Positions 25,614 through 34,294 of a stretch of 64,000 bases of DNA are shown here, one piece after another. Position 1 is the stretch's first letter. Every line of letters starts with the position of its first letter. The stretch is from positions 1 through 64,000 of the forward strand of contig JABGUL010000033.1 in assembly GCA_018646605.1 (NCBI GenBank). Direction: 5' to 3'. The stretch comes from Flavobacteriaceae bacterium (GTDB lineage: Bacteria > Bacteroidota > Bacteroidia > Flavobacteriales > Flavobacteriaceae). A model generated the notes under the pieces. That model saw nothing but the letters and a program-made list of their open reading frames with translations. It had not been told where the DNA came from and did not search any database. Made by a program: the position numbers and the translations under genes.

Positions 25614-28016
25614 ATGAAGTATCGACTCAAAAAAGTAGCAGTTTTAGGTTCTGGAGTTATGGGATCAGGGATTGCTTGTCATTTGGCTAATATTGGGATG
25701 GAAGTCTTAATGTTAGACATTATTCCTCCAAACCTTGAAGGAGATCAACTTAAAAACCAAAACCTAAGAAATAGCATAGTAAACAGCGCTTTACAAAATG
25801 CACTCAAATCAAAGCCCGCATCATTATACAAAAAATCATTTGCCTCCAGAATTTCAATAGGTAATTTTGATGATGATTTTGAAAAAATTGCTACAGCGGA
25901 TTGGATCATTGAAGTTGTTGTGGAGCGTTTGGATATAAAACATCAAGTACTACAAAAAGTAGATTCTTTTCGAAAACCGAATAGTTTGGTGACTTCTAAT
26001 ACTTCGAGTATACCGATTCATTTATTGGCAGAAAAATGTTCCGAGGATTTCAAAGCTCATTTTTGTGGGACTCACTTTTTTAATCCCCCTAGATATTTGC
26101 GTTTATTGGAAGTTATACCAACACCTGATACGCAGCCTGATGTTACTGAATTTTTTATGGAATTTGGAAAAACTGGTCTAGGAAAACAAACTGTTTTATG
26201 TAAAGACACCCCTGCTTTTATAGGCAATCGAATTGGAGTGATGTCAGGAACTGAAATGACGCTCCTTACAGAAAAATATAATTTTGGAGTGGAAGAAGTG
26301 GATGCATTGACTGGTACACTTATTGGAAGACCAAGTACTGCTACCTTCAGACTACAAGACTTAGTAGGGTTGGATACCAGTGATAATGTGAGCCGTTTTG
26401 TGATGAATAATGTACAAGGGGACACCTATATTGATAAAACAAAAGATCGTTCAGAGCCCAAGTTTATGCGTTTCCTTTTGGATAATAAATTTTTAGGTAA
26501 TAAATCAGGAAAAGGATTTTATGAAAAAACCCAAGAGCGTGATGCCAATGGGAAATCCATTATCAATGTTTTGAATCTTGAAACGCTGGAATACGAGCCA
26601 TCCGCTCGTCCAAAGCTGGATATCATAAAAACTGCCAAGGGGATGGAGTTGATGAATAAAAGACTCCAGTTTTTAGTTGATGGCGACAGTAAAGAGCATC
26701 AATTTTACAGAGATTATTTTGGAGCCTTATTCGCTTATATAGCACAACGAGTACCTGAAATTTCAGATCAATACTTCCCCGTTGATGACGCCATGCGTAC
26801 GGGTTATGTTTGGGATTATGGACCCTTTGAATATTGGGATTTAATTGGTTTAGAAAAAGGAATCGAATTAGTTGAGGCAATCGGAGAGACACTACCTCAA
26901 TGGATTTCTGATTTGAAGGCTACGGGAGAAAATACCTTTTATAAACAAGAAAAGGGACATAAAAAATATTTCAATATTCAGTCTAAGAAATTTGAGATTG
27001 TTCCCGGTTCAGAAGCCTTTATTATTTTAGATACCTATCGTGAAAACGCTCCGATAATTAAGAATAGTGAATGTACTGTTCATGATATTGGAGATGGAGT
27101 TATGTGTCTTGAATTTACAAGTAAAAGTAACGCTATTGGTGAAGGTATTGGACGTGCAATGGATGAGGTAGTTCGAATTGCAGAAGAAGGTAACTGGAAA
27201 GGTATTGTGATTGGGAATAATGGAAAACAATTTTCTGTTGGAGCCAATTTGATGAATGTTGGGATGTTGGCCATGCAGAAACAATTTGAACCTTTGGGTC
27301 AAATGATTGATGATTTTCAACAAATTAATATGCGAATACGAACATCCAAAATCCCCGTAGTTGTAGCTACTCAAGGCTACGTTTTTGGAGGTGGATGTGA
27401 AATTGCCATGCATTGTGATGCCGGGATTTATGCTGCTGAATCCTATATTGGATTGGTAGAAGTGGGAGTAGGTCTATTGCCTGGAGGAGGAGGAACCAAA
27501 GAATTTGCTGTTCGGGCGAGTGACGAATTTTTTGAAGGAGATGTTCAGTCCCCAACATTAATAAAATACTTTAAAACTATCGCTACAGCAGCGGTTTCCA
27601 CTTCTGCATACGAAGCGTATGATTTAAATTATTTAAAAGAAGGACGCGACTTTGTTAGTGTTAACACTCCAATGAATATTGGATTAGCAAAAGACAAAGT
27701 ATTACAATTATCAAAAAACTACATGCCTCCCTCGGTTAGAGAAGATATTGAAGTTCTTGGTAGAGGTGGATTGAGTGTATTGTATTCGGCTATAAACGAA
27801 TTCAGATTGGGTGAATATATGTCAGATTATGATGTGGAGATTGCTCGTAAAATTGCTTATGTAATTTGTGGGGGTGATTTAACTAGTGCTCAAAAAGTAA
27901 GTGAACAGTATTTATTGGATATTGAAAGAGAAGGTTTTTTAAGTCTTTTAGGAAATCAAAAAACCTTAGACCGTATCCAATATCTCCTCATGAATAATAA
28001 ACCTTTAAGAAACTAA
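25614..28016 (+). CDS. fadN: 3-hydroxyacyl-CoA dehydrogenase / enoyl-CoA hydratase fusion (FadN type)
   Basis: An 800-residue bifunctional beta-oxidation enzyme. The dehydrogenase comes first: NAD site GSGVMGSGIACHLA at about 11-24, then SNTSSIP and the catalytic-His stretch GTHFFNPP. Two C-terminal dehydrogenase repeats follow, then the enoyl-CoA hydratase/crotonase domain at about 490-680 (ANLMNVGM, YVFGGGCEIAMHCD, GLLPGGGGTKE). This order is the reverse of E. coli FadB and matches B. subtilis FadN. It hydrates trans-2-enoyl-CoA and oxidises the 3-hydroxyacyl-CoA. Thiolase follows three bases later. Confidence 0.92.
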   Translation: MKYRLKKVAVLGSGVMGSGIACHLANIGMEVLMLDIIPPNLEGDQLKNQNLRNSIVNSALQNALKSKPASLYKKSFASRISIGNFDDDFEKIATADWIIEVVVERLDIKHQVLQKVDSFRKPNSLVTSNTSSIPIHLLAEKCSEDFKAHFCGTHFFNPPRYLRLLEVIPTPDTQPDVTEFFMEFGKTGLGKQTVLCKDTPAFIGNRIGVMSGTEMTLLTEKYNFGVEEVDALTGTLIGRPSTATFRLQDLVGLDTSDNVSRFVMNNVQGDTYIDKTKDRSEPKFMRFLLDNKFLGNKSGKGFYEKTQERDANGKSIINVLNLETLEYEPSARPKLDIIKTAKGMELMNKRLQFLVDGDSKEHQFYRDYFGALFAYIAQRVPEISDQYFPVDDAMRTGYVWDYGPFEYWDLIGLEKGIELVEAIGETLPQWISDLKATGENTFYKQEKGHKKYFNIQSKKFEIVPGSEAFIILDTYRENAPIIKNSECTVHDIGDGVMCLEFTSKSNAIGEGIGRAMDEVVRIAEEGNWKGIVIGNNGKQFSVGANLMNVGMLAMQKQFEPLGQMIDDFQQINMRIRTSKIPVVVATQGYVFGGGCEIAMHCDAGIYAAESYIGLVEVGVGLLPGGGGTKEFAVRASDEFFEGDVQSPTLIKYFKTIATAAVSTSAYEAYDLNYLKEGRDFVSVNTPMNIGLAKDKVLQLSKNYMPPSVREDIEVLGRGGLSVLYSAINEFRLGEYMSDYDVEIARKIAYVICGGDLTSAQKVSEQYLLDIEREGFLSLLGNQKTLDRIQYLLMNNKPLRN

Positions 28017-28019
28017 ACA

Positions 28020-29189
28020 ATGGAAGCATATATTATCAAAGGCTACAGATCTGCTGTAGGAAAAGCAAATAAAGGAGGATTTAAAAACTATCGTTCCGAT
28101 GATTTAGCAGTAGAAGTAATCAAACATTTAATGGCAGCTGTTCCTGAGGTTGATCCAAAGTCAATAGACGATGTAATTGTGGGCTGTGCTAATCCAGAAG
28201 GAGAGCAAGGGCTGCAAGTAGGTCGTTTGATTGCAGCTAGAGCTTTAGGAAAAGAAGTTCCCGGAATTACGATTAACCGTTATTGTGCATCAGGTTTGGA
28301 AGCAATCTCACAAGCTGTCGCAAAAATTAATGCTGGTTTTGGTCATATCTATCTAGCTGGTGGAGCTGAAAGTATGAGTATGATCCCAATGACAGGTTAC
28401 AAGCTAGCTCCGAGTTATAAAGCCAATTTGGAAAATCTAAATTATCACGTCGGTATGGGAGCAACTGCAGAAGCAGTAGCTGCCAAATATGGTATTACTA
28501 GAGAAGCAGCTGATCTTTTTTCTTTTGAGTCTCACAATAAAGCGACCGCCGCAATTGATGGGGGTAAATTTAATGACCAGATTGTTCCTATTGAGGTTGA
28601 AGAGGTTTTTGTGGCCGACGGAAAACGAGCGACTAAAACCCATACGGTCTCTATGGATGAGGGAGTAAGACGTGAAACTAGTTTGGAGGGATTAGCAAAA
28701 TTACGTCCCGCCTTTAAAGTAAAAGGTGTCGTAACTGCAGGTAATGCTTCTCAAACTTCTGATGGAGCTGCGTTTACTTTGGTGGTCAGCGAAACCATGG
28801 TAAAGCAATTGAATTTAAAACCTATTGCTCGTTTAGCAGCTTGCGCTGTGGGGGGTGTTGATCCTTTGTATATGGGAATTGGACCTTGCATAGCGATTCC
28901 AAAGGCACTGAAACAAGCAGGTTTACAACTGAGCGACATTGAACAAACGGAGTTAAATGAAGCGTTTGGAGCTCAAGCATTAGCAGTAATTCAAGAAGCA
29001 GGATTAAATCCAGAAACAGTCAATGTAAACGGAGGCGCTATTGCATTGGGGCATCCACTGGGATGTACAGGCGCAAAGCTTACAATACAATTGTTAGATG
29101 AAATGCAACGACGCAAACAGCGCTATGGTATGGTTACTGCCTGTGTGGGTGGGGGTCAAGGAATTGCAGGTATTTTCGAACGATTATAA
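28020..29189 (+). CDS. fadA: Acetyl-CoA C-acyltransferase (3-ketoacyl-CoA thiolase)
   Basis: A 389-residue thiolase completing beta-oxidation by cleaving 3-ketoacyl-CoA to acetyl-CoA and a shortened acyl-CoA. The acyl-accepting Cys89 is in NRYCASGLEA, NEAFGAQ marks the third motif, and GHPLGCTGAKL plus the CVGGGQG end carry the His and second Cys. Length and motifs are standard. It is sandwiched between fadN and the TetR gene with gaps of three and four bases, a clear operon. An acyl-CoA dehydrogenase is not in the window. Confidence 0.93.
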   Translation: MEAYIIKGYRSAVGKANKGGFKNYRSDDLAVEVIKHLMAAVPEVDPKSIDDVIVGCANPEGEQGLQVGRLIAARALGKEVPGITINRYCASGLEAISQAVAKINAGFGHIYLAGGAESMSMIPMTGYKLAPSYKANLENLNYHVGMGATAEAVAAKYGITREAADLFSFESHNKATAAIDGGKFNDQIVPIEVEEVFVADGKRATKTHTVSMDEGVRRETSLEGLAKLRPAFKVKGVVTAGNASQTSDGAAFTLVVSETMVKQLNLKPIARLAACAVGGVDPLYMGIGPCIAIPKALKQAGLQLSDIEQTELNEAFGAQALAVIQEAGLNPETVNVNGGAIALGHPLGCTGAKLTIQLLDEMQRRKQRYGMVTACVGGGQGIAGIFERL

Positions 29190-29193
29190 TCTC

Positions 29194-29799
29194 ATGAATA
29201 CAGAAACACATCTTTTAGGTAAACGCGAATCTTCGAAAATTCAGATTCGCGAACGCCTATTGGACGAGTCTCTAAAGTTGTTTTCATCAAGAGGTTTGGA
29301 AAAAACTACCGTAGCCGATATTGTTGAACAAAGTGGTATTGCCCGTGGTACTTTCTATAATTACTTCCCAGATGTTAATTCTCTATTTGATGCTATTATT
29401 TCTCAAATGAATGGAAATATTCAAACTGAAATTAAGGCTAATAGAGAGAAGTCACTCTCCGTTTATGACTATCTATTTGCAACCTTTAAATGCTATTTTG
29501 ATTTTATAGGTTCTCCTCAAATGATAGATTTTCATGTGATTAACCAGGCGCACATTCGTCAAAGCTCTTACCAAAGTGAAATTATTAAAACCATAGTCAA
29601 AGACTTAATTCGAGATTTAAAATCTTCAAAACGGATTAAGGATTTTAATGAAAAATACGAATTTCTTCTTTTGAGTTTTATGCTCGTGGGCGCGCCTCCT
29701 GAACTTTTTTTAGCAACCCATACTTCTGATATTAATCTCAGTAGCGAGCAATTGGCCACTTTCTTAGCCAAGGTGTTTCATAAAGTATTGATGGAGTAG
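29194..29799 (+). CDS. TetR-family regulator of the fad operon
   Basis: A 201-residue repressor-like protein. The HTH is near residues 25-65: LFSSRGLEKTTVADIVEQSG then ARGTFYNYFPDV. The rest is an all-helical ligand domain, expected to sense acyl-CoA by analogy with FadR-type TetR proteins. I use the ATG at 29194, four bases after the thiolase stop; an upstream ATG inside the thiolase gene would add 32 out-of-family residues. The palindrome at 25561-25579 is its likely operator, making the operon autoregulated. Confidence 0.82.
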   Translation: MNTETHLLGKRESSKIQIRERLLDESLKLFSSRGLEKTTVADIVEQSGIARGTFYNYFPDVNSLFDAIISQMNGNIQTEIKANREKSLSVYDYLFATFKCYFDFIGSPQMIDFHVINQAHIRQSSYQSEIIKTIVKDLIRDLKSSKRIKDFNEKYEFLLLSFMLVGAPPELFLATHTSDINLSSEQLATFLAKVFHKVLME

Positions 29800-29808
29800 G
29801 GTTTAATC

Positions 29809-31383
29809 TTAACTCCCCAACAGAACATAAATTAAAACGGTAATCACACAAAGGCTAATTGAAAAGTGTGTTGTGTATTTCCACGTTTTTAAGTCTAATA
29901 AAGCGGGTTGTGCTTCCCATTCCTTTTGGGATTGTGGATACCAATAGGAAACTCCAAACATCACCACTACATTCAATACAAATTCAATTCCCCATACATG
30001 CACAAAATGAATGTCTACTGGGAAGATAAAAGTAGTAAGTATGTAAAAGGTCAATCCTATAATTAAAGCTGCTTTGGCTGCAGTAGCTGAAATGGTTTTG
30101 GTTAAAAATCCTGCCAACATGATAGAAGCTATGGGAATGAAGAAAATACCATTCAATTGTTGTAGGAGTTGATAGAGCCCGTCAGGTGCATTAGCTACAA
30201 AAGGAGCGACTAGAATAGCAAAAAAAGCTAAAACTGCAGAGGTTAATTTTCCTACACCCACCAATTTTCTGTCTGCACAATCTTTCTCAAAAATCCCTTT
30301 GTAAATATCAATACTAAAAATAGTGGCGGCGCTATTTAAAACACTATTGAAGGTGCTCAAAACCGCTCCCATAACGATGGCAGCAAAAAGACCAATCAAT
30401 CCTACAGGGAATACTTTTTTGATGAGTTCTGGGTAAATCATGTCTTGATTTTCATAGAGCGAATCACCATAATAATAAAAGCCAATGACACCGGGAAGAA
30501 TAATAATTAAGGGGACTAGTATTTTTAATACGCCCGTGTATAGAAGTCCTTTTTGGGCTTCTACTAAACTTTTAGCACCTAAGGCGCGCTGGATAATGGT
30601 CTGGTTCATGCTCCAAAAATAAAGTTGATTGATGATCAACCCTGTAAAAAGGACACCAAAAGGAAGGATAGAATCAGAAGCCCCCACCACATTAAATTTT
30701 TCTGGCGCATGATTATAAACTGTTTTTAAACCCGTAAAAATATTTCCTTCGCCAATGCTTGCTAAAGCAATACAAGGCACCGCCAAGCCCCCAATCAATA
30801 GACCATATCCATTTATTGTATCTGAAACAGCAACAGCCTTTAATCCTCCAACAATAGCATAGAGTGATCCCAATAAACCAATGCCAATTACGGTAATCGT
30901 GATTCCTTGTTGTTGAGAAACACCTAGGACTTCTGACACATTAAAAATACTTTCTAAATTAATTGCCCCAGTATATAATACGATAGGTAACAAGGTGACT
31001 ACAAAAGAGATCATCAAGAAAAAAGCCACTAAGGTTCGGGTGGTTTTATCAAAACGCTGTTCCAAATATTGAGGTATGGTTGTCAATCCCATTTTTAAAT
31101 ATTTGGGTACAAAATATACTGCAGCAACGATGAGTGCTAGTGCCGAGGTTACTTCCCAAGCGATAATGATAAATCCATTTTTATAAGAAGAACCATTCAT
31201 CCCGATCAAATGCTCGGTAGAGATATTGGTCAATAACATGGACCCTGCAATCACAACCCCCGTAAGACTTCTTCCACCTAAAAAATAACCATCTTGGGAA
31301 CTGAGGTTCTCTTTCCTTAATTTATACCAAGAGTAAAAAGCAACAAAAGCGGTGTAAGCAATAAAGGTTAGTAAGGTTGTCAT
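29809..31383 (-). CDS. Sodium:solute symporter (SSS family, SGLT-like)
   Basis: A 524-residue inner-membrane transporter with about 14 hydrophobic helices. Family segments include DGYFLGGRSLTG, ISTEHLIGMNGSSY, WEVTSALALI, the YAIVGGLKAVAVSDTING helix, and NQTIIQRALGAKS. The SGLT-like subgroup moves sugars, inositol or sialic acid with Na+. It is the last gene of an operon with two Gfo/Idh/MocA dehydrogenases, which suggests inositol or a similar cyclitol as substrate. Sialic acid uptake is an alternative given the sialidase elsewhere, though no nan genes are seen. Confidence 0.85.
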   Translation of the reverse strand: MTTLLTFIAYTAFVAFYSWYKLRKENLSSQDGYFLGGRSLTGVVIAGSMLLTNISTEHLIGMNGSSYKNGFIIIAWEVTSALALIVAAVYFVPKYLKMGLTTIPQYLEQRFDKTTRTLVAFFLMISFVVTLLPIVLYTGAINLESIFNVSEVLGVSQQQGITITVIGIGLLGSLYAIVGGLKAVAVSDTINGYGLLIGGLAVPCIALASIGEGNIFTGLKTVYNHAPEKFNVVGASDSILPFGVLFTGLIINQLYFWSMNQTIIQRALGAKSLVEAQKGLLYTGVLKILVPLIIILPGVIGFYYYGDSLYENQDMIYPELIKKVFPVGLIGLFAAIVMGAVLSTFNSVLNSAATIFSIDIYKGIFEKDCADRKLVGVGKLTSAVLAFFAILVAPFVANAPDGLYQLLQQLNGIFFIPIASIMLAGFLTKTISATAAKAALIIGLTFYILTTFIFPVDIHFVHVWGIEFVLNVVVMFGVSYWYPQSQKEWEAQPALLDLKTWKYTTHFSISLCVITVLIYVLLGS

Positions 31384-31392
31384 AGTCTGTTT

Positions 31393-32406
31393 TTAATTCA
31401 TCATTTCTGTTAAGGTAACTACCCTTTTTTCTAGAATAGATTTTTTTGCTGCCAAGCTAATCAGCATACTTTTTAGACCCTCACTTGCGCTGATTGGAGA
31501 GGATGTTTGTTGCATAAGACTTTTAATAAAGGCTATTAATTCCATTCTATAGGAGTCTGCATAGCGTTCTAAAAAAAAGTCTTGTAGTACGGGAGTGTAA
31601 AAACCTGATTCATCGGCACTATAATGTTGATCTAGGGTTTTATTCTTTGCTCCTGTCATTCCCTTACTTCCAAAAACTTCAATCCGCTGATCGTAACCAT
31701 AACTTGAATTACGACTGTTATTGATACAGGCCATTCCCCCTTTTTTAAAAGTAAGTGTGGTAATTGCAGTATCAATATCCCCTAATTCTTCAATAGCAGG
31801 AGCGCCAAAAACAGTAGCACTAGCATAAACACTTTCTACTTCATCGTCCATTAAATAGCAAGCCATATCAAAATCATGTATTGCCATATCTAAAAAGAGT
31901 CCTCCTGAAGTTTTTATATATTCTAGGGGGGGAGGCCCAGGGTCTCTACTGGTTATAATGATGAGGTGAGGAGTGCCAATGGTATCATTAGTGATTTTTT
32001 CTTTTACTTTTAAAAAGCTGGGATCAAACCTTCGATTAAAAGCAACCATGAAATGCACTTTACTGGATTCAACAAGTGATACCACTTCTTGCACAACAGA
32101 CAAAGAAAGGTCCATGGGTTTTTCACAGAAAATTGCTTTTTTAGCTTCAATGCAAAGTTTAATATGTGAGGCGTGAAAAGCAGTGGGGGAGGCAATGATA
32201 ATAGCGTCAATTCCTGAATTTCCCAATAAACCTTCAATTTCATCATAAAATTGAGTCACCCCAAATTGCTTGGCATACACTTGCGCCTCAGCATTGGCAT
32301 GTGCAATAGCAACAACTTCTGCTTGGGGAATAAATCGTGTAATATTGGAAAGGTGTATTTTCCCAATTCTTCCCATTCCTACAATACCAATTGTAATCAA
32401 TTTCAT
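31393..32406 (-). CDS. Gfo/Idh/MocA dehydrogenase, inositol 2-dehydrogenase-like (second)
   Basis: A 337-residue NAD(P)-dependent sugar/cyclitol dehydrogenase. The Rossmann motif is VGMGRIGKIH at about 9-18, the catalytic Lys is in FCEKPMDLS, and FNRRFDPSF is the loop typical of myo-inositol dehydrogenases; AIHDFDMACYL gives the Asp/His pair of the C-terminal domain. It overlaps the upstream homologue by four bases and precedes the symporter by nine. The two paralogues may act on two isomers, such as myo- and scyllo-inositol. Confidence 0.82.
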   Translation of the reverse strand: MKLITIGIVGMGRIGKIHLSNITRFIPQAEVVAIAHANAEAQVYAKQFGVTQFYDEIEGLLGNSGIDAIIIASPTAFHASHIKLCIEAKKAIFCEKPMDLSLSVVQEVVSLVESSKVHFMVAFNRRFDPSFLKVKEKITNDTIGTPHLIIITSRDPGPPPLEYIKTSGGLFLDMAIHDFDMACYLMDDEVESVYASATVFGAPAIEELGDIDTAITTLTFKKGGMACINNSRNSSYGYDQRIEVFGSKGMTGAKNKTLDQHYSADESGFYTPVLQDFFLERYADSYRMELIAFIKSLMQQTSSPISASEGLKSMLISLAAKKSILEKRVVTLTEMMN

Positions 32407-33413
32407 AAGTTAATTAAGATATTATTTTTAAATGATTCAGTAGCCATTTCTGCAATATATGAAGCTTGTGTTCCATCATGTGCGCTGATTTCTGGATATC
32501 TCTCTTCTACAATACAGGCAATGAATTCCTGAATTTCATTTTTGAAAGCAACATCAAAACGTTCATTAAACGATTGAGAACATTCTTTTCTTACCCCTTC
32601 TTTATCAAGTATTTCCACTAAATTTTTCTGTGGTACTGATCCAATTCTGAGGGTGGCGTGGGTACCTACAATTTCGGTTTCTACATTATAACCATGTGTT
32701 GCAGTGCGACCCGCAAAGATGAAAGCCATAGCCTCGTTCTCAAATTTCAGAAGTGCCGAAACATTATCTCCATCATCATACTGTTTGTATTCCTGATGAA
32801 GATAACACCCTCCTATGGCATAAATACTAGTGGGTTCTGCTTTTAAAAACCAACGTGCTAAATCAAAGTCATGTACCGCCATATCTATAAATTGACCTGG
32901 ACTGTGTGCTGCATATTTTAGTGCTCCTTCTATGGCTGAATTAGGATCTACACTGTAGCCTCTAAAGAGAATAGGTCGGCCAATTTTTCCCTCATCAATA
33001 CATTTTTTGGCATATAAATAGGAAGGGTCATAACGCCGCATAAACCCAAGCATAAATACTTTTGACGGATTTTCTGCAACTATTTTTTCAACTTCTTTAC
33101 AGGCGTCTATAGTGGTAGCTAATGGTTTTTCACAAAAGACATGAAGCCCCTTTTTAAGGCAATAGATGCTTTGCTCTGCATGAAAATTTGAAGGAGAAAC
33201 CAAGATCACTGCATCTAGATCTATTGTTTCCACCATTTTTTTAATGTCGGTAAAGCAGTTGGTTACACCCAACTTTTCTTTTGCTTTTTTTAGCTCCTCT
33301 TCCGAATGGCTACATACTGCAATTAGGCTAGCGTTTTTTGTAGAAGTAATATTTTCTGCGTGTGTAAATCCCAAGCGACCCAAACCCACAACTCCAACTC
33401 GAATTTTATTCAT
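32403..33413 (-). CDS. Gfo/Idh/MocA dehydrogenase, inositol 2-dehydrogenase-like (first)
   Basis: A 336-residue homologue of the next gene. It has VGLGRLGFTHA near the start, catalytic Lys in FCEKPLATT, FMRRYDPSY as in IolG proteins, and AVHDFDLARWF. Likely oxidises myo-inositol or a related cyclitol with NAD+. First gene of the dehydrogenase-dehydrogenase-symporter operon. No other inositol-catabolic gene (iolB, C, D, E) lies nearby, so the pathway would have to be completed elsewhere. Assignment rests on motifs, not on a tree. Confidence 0.82.
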   Translation of the reverse strand: MNKIRVGVVGLGRLGFTHAENITSTKNASLIAVCSHSEEELKKAKEKLGVTNCFTDIKKMVETIDLDAVILVSPSNFHAEQSIYCLKKGLHVFCEKPLATTIDACKEVEKIVAENPSKVFMLGFMRRYDPSYLYAKKCIDEGKIGRPILFRGYSVDPNSAIEGALKYAAHSPGQFIDMAVHDFDLARWFLKAEPTSIYAIGGCYLHQEYKQYDDGDNVSALLKFENEAMAFIFAGRTATHGYNVETEIVGTHATLRIGSVPQKNLVEILDKEGVRKECSQSFNERFDVAFKNEIQEFIACIVEERYPEISAHDGTQASYIAEMATESFKNNILINL

Positions 33414-33434
33414 TTATAGTTATTCTGATGAAAC

Positions 33435-33442
33435 CAAATATA
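33435..33442 (-). promoter_or_regulatory. -7 box of the Gfo/Idh-symporter operon
   Basis: The minus strand reads TATATTTG, a full TAnnTTTG match, 22 bases before the first dehydrogenase start. The leader would be short. Confidence 0.4.
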
Positions 33443-33490
33443 GTAATAAAAGAATTTCAGTTTATTTTTTAAATAACAGTCATTTAACAG

Positions 33491-33841
33491 TTATTTCCTA
33501 TCGTCCTCCCAAACCAATATTTCATTTCTCCGTTCGGCAAAAAAACCAGAACATTTTCCATCCCCCATTCCTGTGATACCTCCGTTGGGAGCACATATCA
33601 GGGTACATTCATCATCATACAATTCACTAAAAAAATCGCAGCAGTATTGTGGGAAGAAGTAAACTGTTTTTCCTTCAAAGGTATACCGATAAACTTTTGC
33701 TGGCGGATTCCGAACCTCTTCTTTTTGTATGGCTGCTATCTTTTGTGTTATGCAATCAGGGGTTTTTACGGACCCTTCTTCTTTGTTACAATTAAAAAAA
33801 AGGAGGGTGAGAAGAAGATAAAGGATAGGCGAATGTTTCAT
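33491..33841 (-). CDS. Small cysteine-containing lipoprotein (DUF6970-like)
   Basis: A 116-residue exported protein with a lipoprotein signal (LLFFNC, Cys18). The mature part has six more cysteines, including the CC pair in FFPQYCCDFF, CTLICAPNGG and GKCSGFF, so disulfides are likely outside the cell. YRYTFEGKTVYFF and CAPNGGITGMGDGKC resemble a Bacteroidota-specific uncharacterised family. No function can be given. It follows umuD by 19 bases on the same strand and may be read through from it. Confidence 0.65.
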   Translation of the reverse strand: MKHSPILYLLLTLLFFNCNKEEGSVKTPDCITQKIAAIQKEEVRNPPAKVYRYTFEGKTVYFFPQYCCDFFSELYDDECTLICAPNGGITGMGDGKCSGFFAERRNEILVWEDDRK

Positions 33842-33860
33842 GAGCAGCTACACTTTTAAA

Positions 33861-34292
33861 TCATAATTTTTTGACCACATAGGTCACCACTCCCCAGATA
33901 ATCAATTCGTTTTCTTCGGTAATTTTTATGGGTTGGTATTTGGGATTTTCAGGGATTAGAAGGATCTCGTCTTGGGTTACTTTAAGGCGTTTTACGGTAA
34001 ATTCTCCATCAATAAAACAGATGGCAATTTTGTTGTCTGCAGGTTCAAGGCTGCGGTCAATGACTAATAAATCTCCATCATCCAAACCGGCTCCTTGCAT
34101 GGATTCACCAGCAACCCGCGCATAAAAAGTAGCTTCTTCATTCCGAACCACCTCTTGGTCAATACTGATGCGTAATTCTTTAAAATCATCTGCAGGAGAA
34201 GGAAAACCGGCGGAAATACCTTCTTGTGCCCAGTGCATTTTTTTGTGGTGCTCTTGATCGGGGTGAAAGAAAACTAATTTTTTTGATTCCAT
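33861..34292 (-). CDS. umuD: UmuD-like S24 self-cleaving subunit of DNA polymerase V
   Basis: A 143-residue S24 peptidase. The autocleavage site is Ala28-Gly29 (ISAGFPSP), the nucleophile Ser64 is in GESMQGAG, and the general base is Lys101 in TVKRLK; spacing equals that of E. coli UmuD with an offset of four. After damage it would self-cleave and activate UmuC for translesion synthesis. It lies two bases downstream of umuC, so the gene order is umuC then umuD. Confidence 0.9.
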   Translation of the reverse strand: MESKKLVFFHPDQEHHKKMHWAQEGISAGFPSPADDFKELRISIDQEVVRNEEATFYARVAGESMQGAGLDDGDLLVIDRSLEPADNKIAICFIDGEFTVKRLKVTQDEILLIPENPKYQPIKITEENELIIWGVVTYVVKKL

Positions 34293-34294
34293 AT

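Noticed and set aside
27027-27413. 128-codon open frame on the minus strand inside fadN
   Set aside because: It lies wholly within a well-supported gene on the other strand and looks like an antisense shadow, with low-complexity Asn/His/Thr composition.
29098-29193. Upstream extension of the TetR gene into the thiolase gene
   Set aside because: The internal ATG four bases after the thiolase stop gives a normal TetR length; the extension is out-of-frame thiolase sequence.
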